A stretch of 21,666 bases of DNA from an uncultured Eubacteriales bacterium (GTDB taxonomy: Bacteria > Bacillota > Clostridia > Christensenellales > Borkfalkiaceae), in the NCBI GenBank assembly GCA_900547645.1, contig URHP01000027.1, positions 1 through 21,666 of the forward strand, in the 5' to 3' direction. The position numbers were made by a program, and so were the translations under genes. The first letter of the stretch is position 1, and each line of letters starts with the position of its first letter. This document shows, piece after piece, positions 6,568 through 14,382 of this stretch. The notes under the pieces are model-generated. The model was not told the origin of the DNA. It saw only the letters and a program-made list of their open reading frames with translations, and searched no databases.

Positions 6568-7778
6568 GCCTGTTCCTCCGATTGATGTTCTTCCGCCTGC
6601 GCATTCTGCGCCGCGCGGATGCCGTTAAAGGCATGCACATATTTTACGCCGCAAAAGCGTTTATGTCCTTTGACCTGATAGATCTTTCCCTGATAGTAGA
6701 AGTTGAACTTCTTTTTGCCCACTGCCGCCATGGCGTCGATTTCGGAAAGGGGGAAGACGCAGCTGCCGTTTTCACCCGTTATGGTGATCGCCTCTTTGTT
6801 CATGGAGACGGCATGCCCGTCCAAAAAGATCTTGCGCTTCAATTTGACGCTGTCGATAAAGCGGATGCCCTCGTCAAAGAGCGTTTCGCCCGCAAGCATG
6901 CGGGGCGTCAGTTCGGCGCGCTCCCAGTCGTACCATTCGTATACCTTCGTAAATCCGCCGAAGGGCGGATCGATCGTGAGTTGTTCGGTATATTCCGCCG
7001 TCGTGCCGCAGCCTAAGCAGGTGAAATGCGTTCCCTTTGAGGAGATCGTGCCGATCTTTTTGCAGACGGGACACATGTACAGCGCGCGTTCGATGAATTC
7101 CGCCCGCTTGCGGCTCTTGTAGCGTTCGTCCGAATCGGCGTCCACTACGTTGAGCTCGGTTTTGATGATCTCATACAGCTCTTCGACGGACATGTCCTTG
7201 TAGTCTTCGGGGTAGAGGATGCGCTTGACGCGCCCGACGTACTTCGTTCCCCGGCGCACGCTGTGTCCCCAGCGGGGATCGGTTCCGTAACCGCCGCACA
7301 GGTTGAAGAGGACGACGGGCACCTTCGCCGTCTTGCACAGTTTGGCTATGGCGTCCGGAACGGTCTCCCACTGCCTGCCGCTGAAGGTGCGGTTGCCCTC
7401 GGGCGCAATGCCCACGGCGCCGCCCTCTTTGAGGACGCGCAGCGCGTTCTTGACGGCGGCAAGGTCGGTCATCGACTTGGATTTCGGGATGGGCGCCGCC
7501 AGATAGCGGATGAGCGGCGAAACCTTCAGGTTGAACAGATCGTCCGACGTAATGAAGTAAATGGGAAAGCGGAACGCCTTGGAGACGAAAAAGGGATCCA
7601 TCGTCGCCTGATGGTTGTGCAGGATGAGGCACGGTCCCTTTTTGATGGGCGCCTTTTCCGCCTTGTAGTGATACTTCAGCCGGATAAAGCCTGCCATTGC
7701 AAACCGCAGGAATGCGAATACGCGGGCGTGGCGTTTTTTCACCCACAGTTTTTTGGGTTTTTTCGTTGTTTTTTTCAT
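6564..7778 (-). CDS. PlsC-type acyltransferase with zinc ribbon and C-terminal domain, 404 aa
   Basis: The N-terminal half is a lysophospholipid acyltransferase (LPLAT/PlsC) domain, which esterifies glycerolipid intermediates at the membrane face. The catalytic HX4D is H56QATMD61, and the glycerophosphate-binding motif is PEGNRTF (126-132). The region is preceded by a basic N-terminus and one hydrophobic stretch. Downstream lie four Cys in the pattern CPVC (236-239) and CLGC (254-257), a zinc-ribbon-like knuckle, then about 120 residues with strands such as FNFYYQGKIYQVKG, which could be a PH/GRAM-like lipid-binding module; that last call is inference. The protein is far longer than the usual 200-250 residue PlsC. 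It is the first gene of a two-gene operon with the transporter and has its own promoter. Confidence 0.85.
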   Translation of the reverse strand: MKKTTKKPKKLWVKKRHARVFAFLRFAMAGFIRLKYHYKAEKAPIKKGPCLILHNHQATMDPFFVSKAFRFPIYFITSDDLFNLKVSPLIRYLAAPIPKSKSMTDLAAVKNALRVLKEGGAVGIAPEGNRTFSGRQWETVPDAIAKLCKTAKVPVVLFNLCGGYGTDPRWGHSVRRGTKYVGRVKRILYPEDYKDMSVEELYEIIKTELNVVDADSDERYKSRKRAEFIERALYMCPVCKKIGTISSKGTHFTCLGCGTTAEYTEQLTIDPPFGGFTKVYEWYDWERAELTPRMLAGETLFDEGIRFIDSVKLKRKIFLDGHAVSMNKEAITITGENGSCVFPLSEIDAMAAVGKKKFNFYYQGKIYQVKGHKRFCGVKYVHAFNGIRAAQNAQAEEHQSEEQA

Positions 7779-7813
7779 GTGTTTGTGCCGTGATTCAGAT
7801 ATTTTACTTTTTT

Positions 7814-7842
7814 ATCTTATCAAAAAACGGCGTCTTTGTCAA
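7814..7842 (-). promoter_or_regulatory. Promoter of the acyltransferase-transporter operon
   Basis: Minus strand: TTGACA (7842-7837), a 17-bp spacer, TAAGAT (7819-7814). The -35 box lies in the loop of the terminator hairpin described separately. The leader before the ATG at 7778 is about 30 nt. Confidence 0.8.
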
Positions 7843-7849
7843 CGCCGTT
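7822..7849 (-). terminator. Terminator of the 85-aa gene, overlapping a promoter
   Basis: Minus strand: AACGGCG (7849-7843), a 10-base loop containing most of TTGACA, CGCCGTT (7832-7826), then a T run to 7822. It would end the transcript of the upstream 85-residue gene. Confidence 0.65.
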
Positions 7850-7936
7850 TGGTTTTTCCGGAAAGAAAAGCAAAAATTTCACAAAAGAATGGTCGTATCG
7901 GGGAGTCCTGTATAACGCCGTCTGCTTTCCGCCGCG

Positions 7937-8194
7937 CTATAAAATATTCTCCAGGATCAGACGGTCGAAGGGGACTTCCTCCATGAAGTCGGAGGGGCGG
8001 AATACCACGTGGTTGAATTTTGCATAGTTGAAGATGCTCGTTTTCAGAAGCACGGGCGTCGGAACGTCCAGCGCGTCGCAGATCTCCGCAAGATAGGTAA
8101 AAAACTGCGAATAGGAAAATTTCTCTTCGCGTTCGTACGTCGTCTGACGGATGATATGCCCTTCTTTCAAAACTTTTGCCCAGATGCGAAACAT
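7937..8194 (-). CDS. Conserved hypothetical protein, 85 aa
   Basis: The product starts MFRIWAKVLKEGHIIRQTTY and ends EEVPFDRLILENIL. It looks like the small single-domain protein found in many Clostridia that begins FRIWAK and carries a central helix ending in an EICxxLDxPxPxxL-like strand; no function is known to me. It is soluble, with about equal acidic and basic residues. The ATG at 8194 is chosen because the family-like sequence starts there and because TATAAT ends exactly 6 bp upstream; reading further upstream gives Ser/Arg-rich sequence without protein character. It has no ribosome site, so a leaderless mRNA is predicted. It is divergent from the Lrp-type regulator gene with promoters back to back. 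Confidence 0.75.
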   Translation of the reverse strand: MFRIWAKVLKEGHIIRQTTYEREEKFSYSQFFTYLAEICDALDVPTPVLLKTSIFNYAKFNHVVFRPSDFMEEVPFDRLILENIL

Positions 8195-8200
8195 GGTACC

Positions 8201-8229
8201 ATTATACGAAAGTTTCGCGAAAAAAGCAA
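8201..8229 (-). promoter_or_regulatory. Promoter of the 85-aa gene, leaderless spacing
   Basis: Minus strand: TTGCTT (8229-8224), 17-bp spacer, TATAAT (8206-8201), then GGTACC and the ATG. The predicted +1 is the A of the start codon. Confidence 0.75.
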
Positions 8230-8236
8230 ATATAAT

Positions 8237-8265
8237 TTGACTTGAAGGGCGCGCTAAGGTATAAT
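8237..8265 (+). promoter_or_regulatory. Promoter of the Lrp regulator-aminotransferase operon
   Basis: TTGACT (8237-8242), 17-bp spacer, TATAAT (8260-8265). The leader runs about 23 nt to the ATG at 8295 and contains GGAGGTGG. The -35 is only 7 bp from the -35 of the divergent 85-residue gene, so a regulator bound here could affect both. Confidence 0.88.
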
Positions 8266-8294
8266 ATGAAAAATTGCACCGCGGAGGTGGGCGT

Positions 8295-8786
8295 ATGAAC
8301 AAGCTGGAAAAAGACATCCTCGGCATTCTGGAAGCGGACAGCCGTACGGACGCAAAGCAGATCGCCGTCATGCTCGGCGAGCGCGAGGAGACGGTGGAAC
8401 AGGCCGTGCACGCCATGGAAAAGCGCGGCACGATCGTCAAATATACCGCGATCGCCAACCTTGACGAGGAAGAGGACGAGTGCGTCGAGGCGCTCATCGA
8501 GGTCAAGATCGCCCCCCGCAGCGGTTCGGGGTTTGACGGCGTCGCCGAAGAGATCGCCGCGCATGAAGAGGTCAAGACGCTCTATCTCATGAGCGGCGCG
8601 TACGACCTGCTCGTCATCGTGGAGGCAAGTTCCATCAAATCGGTTTCGCGGTTTGTCTCGGAGTGCATCTCCACGTTCGACTGCGTGCTTTCCACCGCGA
8701 CGCATTTCATTCTCAAAAAATACAAGATCGAGGGAGCGCTCACGACAAAACGCGATAAGAACCGGAGACTTCCCGTTCAGGCATGA
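8295..8786 (+). CDS. Lrp/AsnC family transcriptional regulator, 163 aa
   Basis: Residues 1-50 form the DNA-binding HTH (LEKDILGILEADSRTDAKQI, then AVMLGEREETVEQAVHAMEK), and about 65-145 form the RAM ligand-binding domain with VEALIEVKIAPRSGSGFDG and a TLYLMSGAYDLLVIVEAS strand. Lrp-type proteins make oligomeric discs that sense amino acids. Its stop overlaps the start of the aminotransferase by ATGA. The same pairing is found in B. subtilis as yugG-yugH (alaR-alaT), where the regulator activates an alanine transaminase gene; a similar role here is inference. The ATG at 8295 follows GGAGGTG; an upstream in-frame TTG at 8274 is rejected. Confidence 0.9.
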   Translation: MNKLEKDILGILEADSRTDAKQIAVMLGEREETVEQAVHAMEKRGTIVKYTAIANLDEEEDECVEALIEVKIAPRSGSGFDGVAEEIAAHEEVKTLYLMSGAYDLLVIVEASSIKSVSRFVSECISTFDCVLSTATHFILKKYKIEGALTTKRDKNRRLPVQA

Positions 8787-9961
8787 GGGATTTTCTCACC
8801 GAGCGCGCCAAGCAGCTCAAACCCAGCGGGATCCGCAAGTATTTCGACATCGTGGAAACGCTGCCCGACGCCATCTCCCTCGGCGTGGGCGAACCCGATT
8901 TTGTGACTCCCTGGGACATCCGCAGCGCGGGCATCCGGTCGCTGCAAAAGGGCTATACGTCCTACACGGGAAACCGCGGGCTTCCCGAACTGCGCGAACT
9001 CATTTCGCGCTATCTTGCCGAGCGCTTCGGCGCGGACTATGCGCCCGAACACATCATCGTCACGGTGGGGGCGAGCGAGGGCATCGATCTTGCGCTGCGC
9101 ACCACCTGCGAAGCGGGCGACGAGGTGCTCGTGCCCGATCCCGCTTACGTCTCGTACGCGCCCATCGTCTCCCTGTGCGGCGGAGTGCCCGTCCCCGTGC
9201 GCTGCAGTGCGGAGAACGGCTTTATCCTGACGCCCGAGGCGATCGCGGCGGCGGCGTCGCCGCGCACGAAGGCGCTCATTCTGGCGTATCCGAACAACCC
9301 GACGGGCGGCGTGATGACGCGGGAACAGCTGCAGGCGATCGTCCCCGTCATTGAAAAATACGATCTGTTGGTCGTTTCGGACGAGATCTACGCCGAGCTC
9401 ACCTACGGCGGCGCACACTGCTCGTTTGCCTCCCTCCCGGGCATGAAGGAGCGCACCGTGCTCCTGTCCGGATTTTCCAAGGCGTTCGCCATGACGGGCT
9501 GGCGCATCGGCTACGCCTGCGCGCCCGCCGCGCTCGACGCCGCCATGCTCAAAGTGCATCAGTATACCATGCTCTGTGCGCCGCGCATCGCCCAGCACGC
9601 CGCGGTCGCCGCCCTTTCCGGGGGCTTTGCGGACGGCTTTTCTTCCGTGGCGCAGATGCGCGCGGAGTACGACCGCCGCCGGCGCTTTCTCGTGGGCGCC
9701 TTCAACGACATGGGGCTGACCTGTTTCGAACCGCGCGGGGCGTTTTACGCGTTCCCCTGCGTGGCGGCGACGGGGCTGACGGGCGAACAGTTCGCCGAGC
9801 GCCTTCTGCGGGAGGAGCAGGTCGCCGTCGTGCCCGGGAATGCCTTCGGCGCGTGCGGAGGGGCGCACGTGCGCTGCTCGTACGCCACGGGCATGGACGA
9901 ACTGCGCGAGGCGGTCGCCCGTATCGCCCGATTTGTTGAAAAATTGCGGAAAAATTCCTGA
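8783..9961 (+). CDS. Pyridoxal phosphate aminotransferase class I/II, probably alanine-type, 392 aa
   Basis: A full-length fold-type I aminotransferase. The PLP Schiff-base lysine is K233 in SGFSKAFAMTGWRIGY. Other cofactor contacts are GASEG (96-100), NNPTGG (171-176) and D200-Y203 in VVSDEIY; the carboxylate-binding Arg is in HVRCSYA near the C-terminus. The sequence start (IRKYFDIVETLPDAISLGVGEPDF in family alignment) is that of the PatA/AlaT/aromatic group, which moves amino groups between amino acids and 2-oxoglutarate or pyruvate. The preceding Lrp-type regulator, overlapping by 4 bp, favours an alanine transaminase like B. subtilis AlaT, but aromatic or aspartate substrates are not excluded. 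It is cytoplasmic, homodimeric by family. There is no terminator before the greA promoter 16 bp downstream. Confidence 0.9.
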   Translation: MRDFLTERAKQLKPSGIRKYFDIVETLPDAISLGVGEPDFVTPWDIRSAGIRSLQKGYTSYTGNRGLPELRELISRYLAERFGADYAPEHIIVTVGASEGIDLALRTTCEAGDEVLVPDPAYVSYAPIVSLCGGVPVPVRCSAENGFILTPEAIAAAASPRTKALILAYPNNPTGGVMTREQLQAIVPVIEKYDLLVVSDEIYAELTYGGAHCSFASLPGMKERTVLLSGFSKAFAMTGWRIGYACAPAALDAAMLKVHQYTMLCAPRIAQHAAVAALSGGFADGFSSVAQMRAEYDRRRRFLVGAFNDMGLTCFEPRGAFYAFPCVAATGLTGEQFAERLLREEQVAVVPGNAFGACGGAHVRCSYATGMDELREAVARIARFVEKLRKNS

Positions 9962-9976
9962 CGCGGGGCAAAGCGG

Positions 9977-10005
9977 TTGACAAGTCCGCGCAAATTCCGT
10001 ATAAT
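9977..10005 (+). promoter_or_regulatory. Sigma-A promoter of greA-lysS run
   Basis: TTGACA (9977-9982), 17-bp spacer, TATAAT (10000-10005), a perfect consensus. The start is near 10012, giving an unusually long leader of about 137 nt before the greA ATG. Confidence 0.92.
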
Positions 10006-10011
10006 AATAGG

Positions 10012-10137
10012 GTAAAGAGAGTGCCCGTGACTTCCGGAAACGGAAGTCACGGGTGCTTTCGGAGACTCCCGCACAAAAGGTGTTTGCGGGAGTCGATTTT
10101 GAATTTTCCGAGCATATGCTCCGAAAAAAAGCGAGGG
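10012..10137 (+). promoter_or_regulatory. Highly structured greA leader RNA
   Basis: Three hairpins follow the promoter. H1: 13 perfect pairs (10024-10036 with 10041-10053) with a GAAA tetraloop. H2: 10 pairs GACTCCCGCA/TGCGGGAGTC (10064-10073 with 10085-10094), followed by GATTTTGAATTTT. H3: TTTTC-GAGC/GCTC-GAAAA around the palindrome GAGCATATGCTC (10104-10127). In addition, TTTCGGAG (10057-10064) is fully complementary to CTCCGAAA (10119-10126); that helix would enclose H2 and destroy H3. The GAGGG ribosome site is at 10133-10137. Two exclusive folds next to a ribosome site suggest a cis-regulatory RNA. H2 plus its T-rich tail could also be a weak terminator. H1 has no T run. Confidence 0.6.
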
Positions 10138-10148
10138 TAAGAAAAAAG

Positions 10149-10613
10149 ATGGCAGAATTTCTCATGACGCAGCAGGGGTACGAGGAGGCGGTCAAAAAGC
10201 TCGAGTATCTCCAGAAGGTCAAGCGCGCGGAGATCGTGCAGCGCATCGCCGAGGCGCGCAGCCACGGCGATCTTTCGGAGAACGCGGAGTATGACGCCGC
10301 GCGCAACGAGCAGGCGGCGAACGAACGCGCGATCGAGGAATTGGAATTTCAGGTGAAGAACGCCAAGGTCATTGAAGAGAACGCGGACAATTCCGCCGTG
10401 CACTTCGGCTCCGAAGTCACCGTGCACGATCTTGATTTCGACGAGGACGTCGTGTACACCATCATGGGCACGACGGAGGCGGATCCCATGAAGAATATCA
10501 TCTCCAACGAGTCGCCCGTAGGCGCGGCGCTCATGGGCAAAAAGGCGGGCGATACGGTCACCGTGCAGGCGCCCAACGGCGAATACAAGCTGAAGATCCT
10601 CAAGATCAACTGA
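10149..10613 (+). CDS. greA: Transcription elongation factor GreA, 154 aa
   Basis: GreA enters the RNA polymerase secondary channel and makes a backtracked polymerase cut its own transcript, rescuing stalled complexes. The N-terminal coiled coil (about 5-75) carries the tip motif [13 protein letters not shown] (40-52) with the acidic residues D41 and E44 that hold the catalytic Mg2+. The C-terminal FKBP-like domain holds the family sequence [18 protein letters not shown] and [12 protein letters not shown]. Length is normal. ATG 10149 gives the standard N-terminus ([12 protein letters not shown]); the ribosome site GAGGG lies 11 nt upstream, somewhat far. In-frame ATG 10116 and GTG 10053 would add basic or unrelated sequence and sit in the leader hairpins. 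lysS follows after 14 bp, a pairing common in Clostridia. Confidence 0.95.
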   Translation: MAEFLMTQQGYEEAVKKLEYLQKVKRAEIVQRIAEARSHGDLSENAEYDAARNEQAANERAIEELEFQVKNAKVIEENADNSAVHFGSEVTVHDLDFDEDVVYTIMGTTEADPMKNIISNESPVGAALMGKKAGDTVTVQAPNGEYKLKILKIN

Positions 10614-10627
10614 TTTCAGGTCACAAG

Positions 10628-12112
10628 ATGGAAGAAAACGTCAACGGCGCGGAGGAGCTCATCGAACAGGCGCGCATCCGCCGCGAAAAACTCAAAAAGC
10701 TTTCCGACGAGGGGAAAAATCCCTATCGCAAGACAAAGTTCGCCGTCACCGCCCGCTCGGGGCAGGTGAAGGGCGATTTTTCCGCATGGGAGGGCAGGGA
10801 AGTCTCTGTCGCCGGGCGGCTGATGTCCCGCCGCGTCATGGGCAAGGCGTCCTTTTCGCATGTCCGCGACGCCGAGGGCGATATCCAGATCTACGTCACC
10901 CGTCAGGATGTCGGCGAAGACGTGTACACGGCGTATAAAAAAGAGTTCGACATCGGCGACATCGTTGGCGTCACGGGCACCGTCTTCAAGACGCAGACGG
11001 GGGAAGTGACCATTCACGCCACCCGTTTCGAAATGCTCACCAAGTCCCTGCTGCCGCTGCCCGAAAAATACAACGGACTGCAGAACGTGGACATGAAGTA
11101 CCGTCTCAGGCACGTCGATCTCATCATGAATGCGGACGTGCGCGAGACCTTCCGCCGCCGCGCGGCGATCATGCGCGAGATCCGTTCCTATCTCGACGGG
11201 CACGGCTATATGGAAGTGGAGACGCCCGTTCTGCTGACGCTGGAGATCGGCGCGGACGCGCGCCCCTTCAAGACGCACCACAACGCGCTCGACATCGACA
11301 TGTACCTGCGCATCGAAACGGAGCTGTATTTGAAGCGGCTCATTGTCGGCGGGTACGAAAAGGTGTACGAAGTGGGGCGCATCTTCCGCAACGAGGGCAT
11401 GGACTCCTCGCACAATCCCGAATTCACCACCATCGAAATGTATCAGGCGTACGTCGATTACGCGTACATGATGGACTTTATCGAAGGGCTGTACAAGCAT
11501 GTCGCGCAGCAGGTGTGCGGCACGCTGCAGGTGCCCTTCCGCGGAAACATGATCGACCTTTCCCGCTGGGAGCGGCTGACCATGGTCGAAGCGGTGAAAA
11601 AGTACGCCGGCGTGGATTTTGCACAGATCGCCACCGACGACGCGGCGCGCGCCGCCGCAAGGGAACACGGCGTGGAGCTGGAGCAGGGCAAGGATACGAA
11701 GGGGCACGTCCTTTCGGCGTTTTTCGACGCCTTCGTGGAGGACAAGCTCATTCAGCCCACCTTCATCTACGATTATCCCGTGGAGATCAGCCCGCTTGCC
11801 AAGCGCAAGCCGGAAGATCCTTCCATGACCGAACGCTTCGAATACTTCATCTGCGGCATGGAGATGGGCAACGCCTTCTCCGAGCTGAACGATCCCATCG
11901 ATCAACGCGCCCGCATGGAGGCCCAGGCGGAAAAGAAGCGCGCGCAGGGCGCGAACGCGCAGGTGGACGAGGACTTTTTGAACGCGCTCGAATACGGCAT
12001 GCCGCCCACGGGCGGGCTGGGGATGGGCGTCGACCGCCTTGTCATGCTGCTCACGGACAGCGCGAGCATCCGCGACGTCCTGCTGTTCCCCACGATGAAA
12101 CCCAAAAAATAA
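10628..12112 (+). CDS. lysS: Lysine--tRNA ligase, class II, 494 aa
   Basis: LysS charges tRNA-Lys with lysine using ATP. An N-terminal OB fold for the anticodon (about 58-140) precedes the class II catalytic core. Motif 2 is visible as [20 protein letters not shown] (247-266), and motif 3 as [12 protein letters not shown] (463-474); the C-terminus [12 protein letters not shown] is the standard ending. Length is normal. The substrate-binding loop after VETP, usually GGAxARPF, reads IGADARPF (207-214), so the first Gly is replaced by Ile. The gene starts 14 bp after greA, with only a weak CAGGT ribosome site, and shares its promoter. It ends at TAA 12110-12112; a T-looped hairpin follows (12120-12142) without a T tail. 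Confidence 0.95.
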   Translation: MEENVNGAEELIEQARIRREKLKKLSDEGKNPYRKTKFAVTARSGQVKGDFSAWEGREVSVAGRLMSRRVMGKASFSHVRDAEGDIQIYVTRQDVGEDVYTAYKKEFDIGDIVGVTGTVFKTQTGEVTIHATRFEMLTKSLLPLPEKYNGLQNVDMKYRLRHVDLIMNADVRETFRRRAAIMREIRSYLDGHGYMEVETPVLLTLEIGADARPFKTHHNALDIDMYLRIETELYLKRLIVGGYEKVYEVGRIFRNEGMDSSHNPEFTTIEMYQAYVDYAYMMDFIEGLYKHVAQQVCGTLQVPFRGNMIDLSRWERLTMVEAVKKYAGVDFAQIATDDAARAAAREHGVELEQGKDTKGHVLSAFFDAFVEDKLIQPTFIYDYPVEISPLAKRKPEDPSMTERFEYFICGMEMGNAFSELNDPIDQRARMEAQAEKKRAQGANAQVDEDFLNALEYGMPPTGGLGMGVDRLVMLLTDSASIRDVLLFPTMKPKK

Positions 12113-12184
12113 ATGCGCGGGGCACGGATTTTTTCCGTGCCCTTCGATCAATTTGCGTATTTTACGGCAGAAAGGAGGTCTTCT

Positions 12185-13165
12185 TTGGACGCCCGCATCA
12201 CAAAACAGAGGCTTGGCAATCTCATCTCATACGACTGGCTGAAGATGCTCGTCACCATTCTGATATTTGTTCTCGTGCTCGTGCTGCTGTTCACCATGAC
12301 GGCGACGCGCCCCAAAAATACGCAGCGGTTCGACGTGTATGCCTATACCGATCTGTCGCCTACGACCTCGTTTACCGATCTGGGCGACGCGCTCGAGCGG
12401 GAGCATGCCTTCTCTTACGACATTTTGTCGGTGACGTCGGAGAATTTTTCCGGTCAGTATGCGTCCGCGGTCTTTACGACGCGCCGTTCTGCTTCGCAGG
12501 GGAACGTGATGTTCATGACGAACAACCGCGTCTACCGGACGGATGAAAACAACGAGCCGGTGCTTGGGGACGACGGCAATCCCGTGGTGGAGACGGAGTC
12601 GCAGCTGTACAGTTTTGCAATGGGAAACCAACGCAGCCCCGACAATCCGTATGCCTCCGTCGTGTACGATTCCGCCTATTATCTGCAGCTGTGCGAGGAA
12701 TATCTGGTGCAGTTTTTCGGCGACGATTGGGCGGAGAACGACGCGTTTGACGGCGAACGGACGCCGGAGGAGAGCTTCGCGCGCAACGACGGCGACAAAC
12801 GGTTCCGCACGGCGGAGCAGAAGGCGGCGGGGCTGCAGCAGGAGCGTGAGCGGCTGTGGAAGCTGCGCGAGGACTATCTCTATGTGCAGGACGCGTTTGC
12901 GGACGGCACGCTTTCTCACGCGACATATGAGGGGACCAAGGCGGACGGCTCCGCTTATACTGCCAGTCTCGCCATCGATCTGAGCGGGCTCAACCGCCTG
13001 CAGGAGCTGGTCTATTACACCGATTCCGAGGGAAACCGTACGGCGCAGAACGTCTGTCTGACGATTTTTTACAACAATCACCTCTACGGGGAAGATCTGT
13101 GCTTTGAAACGGTCTCGTTCGTGCGCTATCTTGTGGAGAAATACGACGACAGGACGGGCGCATGA
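12185..13165 (+). CDS. Membrane-anchored hypothetical protein, 326 aa
   Basis: I do not recognise the family. A basic cytoplasmic start (about 1-20) is followed by one strong membrane helix (about 21-40, MLVTILIFVLVLVLLFTM), then a 285-residue polar domain that should lie outside the membrane. This domain holds many acidic residues and tyrosines and a predicted helical stretch at about 220-245 (EQKAAGLQQERERLWKLRED). No Cys pairs or enzyme motif stand out. The start is TTG 12185 because a perfect AAAGGAGGT lies at 12171-12179, 5 nt upstream; the in-frame ATG at 12113 abuts the lysS stop, has no ribosome site and precedes a hairpin. The stop overlaps the next gene by ATGA. In B. subtilis, no similar gene occurs at this spot next to yaaO. 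Confidence 0.8.
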   Translation: MDARITKQRLGNLISYDWLKMLVTILIFVLVLVLLFTMTATRPKNTQRFDVYAYTDLSPTTSFTDLGDALEREHAFSYDILSVTSENFSGQYASAVFTTRRSASQGNVMFMTNNRVYRTDENNEPVLGDDGNPVVETESQLYSFAMGNQRSPDNPYASVVYDSAYYLQLCEEYLVQFFGDDWAENDAFDGERTPEESFARNDGDKRFRTAEQKAAGLQQERERLWKLREDYLYVQDAFADGTLSHATYEGTKADGSAYTASLAIDLSGLNRLQELVYYTDSEGNRTAQNVCLTIFYNNHLYGEDLCFETVSFVRYLVEKYDDRTGA

Positions 13166-14379
13166 TGCGCTGTCATATCGCGCAGATGCTGCGCGCGCAG
13201 AAGCGGCACGTCTCCTTTCATACGCCCGGGCATAAGCGCGCGGGCGCAGACATCACGGAGCTTTCCTATTCGGACGATCTGTCCGATCCGACGGGCGTCA
13301 TCGCACTGGCGCAGGCGGACGCTGCGCGCATTCTCGGCGCCGACGCGAGCTTTTTTCTGACGGACGGAAGCACCTGCGGCATATATTGCATGCTGTTTGC
13401 GCTCCGCCGCGCGGGCGCGGCGCGCATTGCCGTGCCGACGTATGCGCATAAGAGCGTCTTCCACGCGTGCGAAGCGCTCGGGCTGCAAGCGGTCCTCATT
13501 GCGCAGACGTACGTGCGGGGCATTCCCGCGCAGCCCTCGGCGCAGGCGGTCGCGGACGCGTTGGAGCGGGCGGACGCGCTGCTTTTGACTTCTCCCGATT
13601 ATTACGGCTTTTTTCCGCCCCTGCGGGAGGCGCGCGCGCTCTGCGATGGGGCGGGCAAGCCCCTTGCCGTAGACGGCGCGCACGGTTCCCATCTGCACGG
13701 CACGCCCGCATACGCGGGGAATTTTGCCGATCTTTGGGTGGACGGCGTGCATAAGTCGCTGCCCGCGCTCACGCAGGGGGCGGTCGTCTCCGCCAAAGGC
13801 GCGTGGACGGAGCGGCTTGCGGAGGCGGCGGACTATTTCCGTACCTCGTCGCCCTCCTATCCCATTCTGGCAAGCGTGGAATACGCCGTCAAGTATCCGG
13901 CGAACGCGCGCATTGAGCGGGCGGCGGCGCGCGCGAAGGCGGAACTCGGCGCCATGGACAATGCCGACTGGACAAAGATCGTGCTTGCGTTCGGCGATCG
14001 TTCGGACGCGGCGCAGGCGTATTTTGAGCGCCGCGGCGTATATCCGGAATTCAACGACGGAAACTATCTGATGTTCTATCTCTCGCCCGCGACAAGGGAG
14101 CGGGAGCTGAAAAAGCTGGTGCGCCTTGCGCGTACCCTGCCGCGCGGGGAACTCGTTTTCAGCGCTTCCTCCGCGGGCATGGTGGGGGGCAAAACGGTCT
14201 TGCTGCCCCTTGACGGCGCGGTGGGACGCACCTGTGCGCGCGCCTGCGGCATGGTCCCGCCCTGCGTGCCGCTCATCGCCGCGGGCGAAGTCGTCACGGC
14301 GGAGGCGGCGGCGCGGCTGAAGCGGGCGCGGCACACGTTCGGCTTGACGGACGGAAAAATCACGGTTTACGGGGAGTGA
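13162..14379 (+). CDS. YaaO-like PLP decarboxylase of the Orn/Lys/Arg family, 405 aa
   Basis: This is a fold-type I PLP enzyme of the Orn/Lys/Arg decarboxylase group. The signatures are FHTPGHKRAG (19-28) with DLSDPTG; TDGSTCG (67-73), the phosphate loop; DGAHGSH (171-177), with D171 for the pyridine ring; and the Schiff-base lysine K198 in VDGVHKSLPALTQ. The usual DEAHG is DGAHG here. At 405 residues it is shorter than typical YaaO/SpeA-like proteins of about 480, with a trimmed C-terminal domain, so arginine, lysine or ornithine cannot be chosen as substrate. Its start overlaps the membrane protein stop (ATGA), and holB follows after 3 bp, the order found around B. subtilis yaaO, though tmk is missing between them. 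Confidence 0.87.
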   Translation: MMRCHIAQMLRAQKRHVSFHTPGHKRAGADITELSYSDDLSDPTGVIALAQADAARILGADASFFLTDGSTCGIYCMLFALRRAGAARIAVPTYAHKSVFHACEALGLQAVLIAQTYVRGIPAQPSAQAVADALERADALLLTSPDYYGFFPPLREARALCDGAGKPLAVDGAHGSHLHGTPAYAGNFADLWVDGVHKSLPALTQGAVVSAKGAWTERLAEAADYFRTSSPSYPILASVEYAVKYPANARIERAAARAKAELGAMDNADWTKIVLAFGDRSDAAQAYFERRGVYPEFNDGNYLMFYLSPATRERELKKLVRLARTLPRGELVFSASSAGMVGGKTVLLPLDGAVGRTCARACGMVPPCVPLIAAGEVVTAEAAARLKRARHTFGLTDGKITVYGE

Positions 14380-14382
14380 GCG

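Noticed and set aside
10024..10053. Terminator of the aminotransferase gene
   Set aside because: The 13-bp hairpin has no T tract after it and lies downstream of the greA promoter, so it belongs to the greA leader.
12120..12142. Intrinsic terminator after lysS
   Set aside because: The 9-bp hairpin has its T run in the loop, and only TTC follows the stem, so release is unlikely; it may only be a structural element.
8777..12151. Antisense open frames of 509 and 511 codons
   Set aside because: Both mirror well-identified genes (aminotransferase and lysS) and show no protein features.
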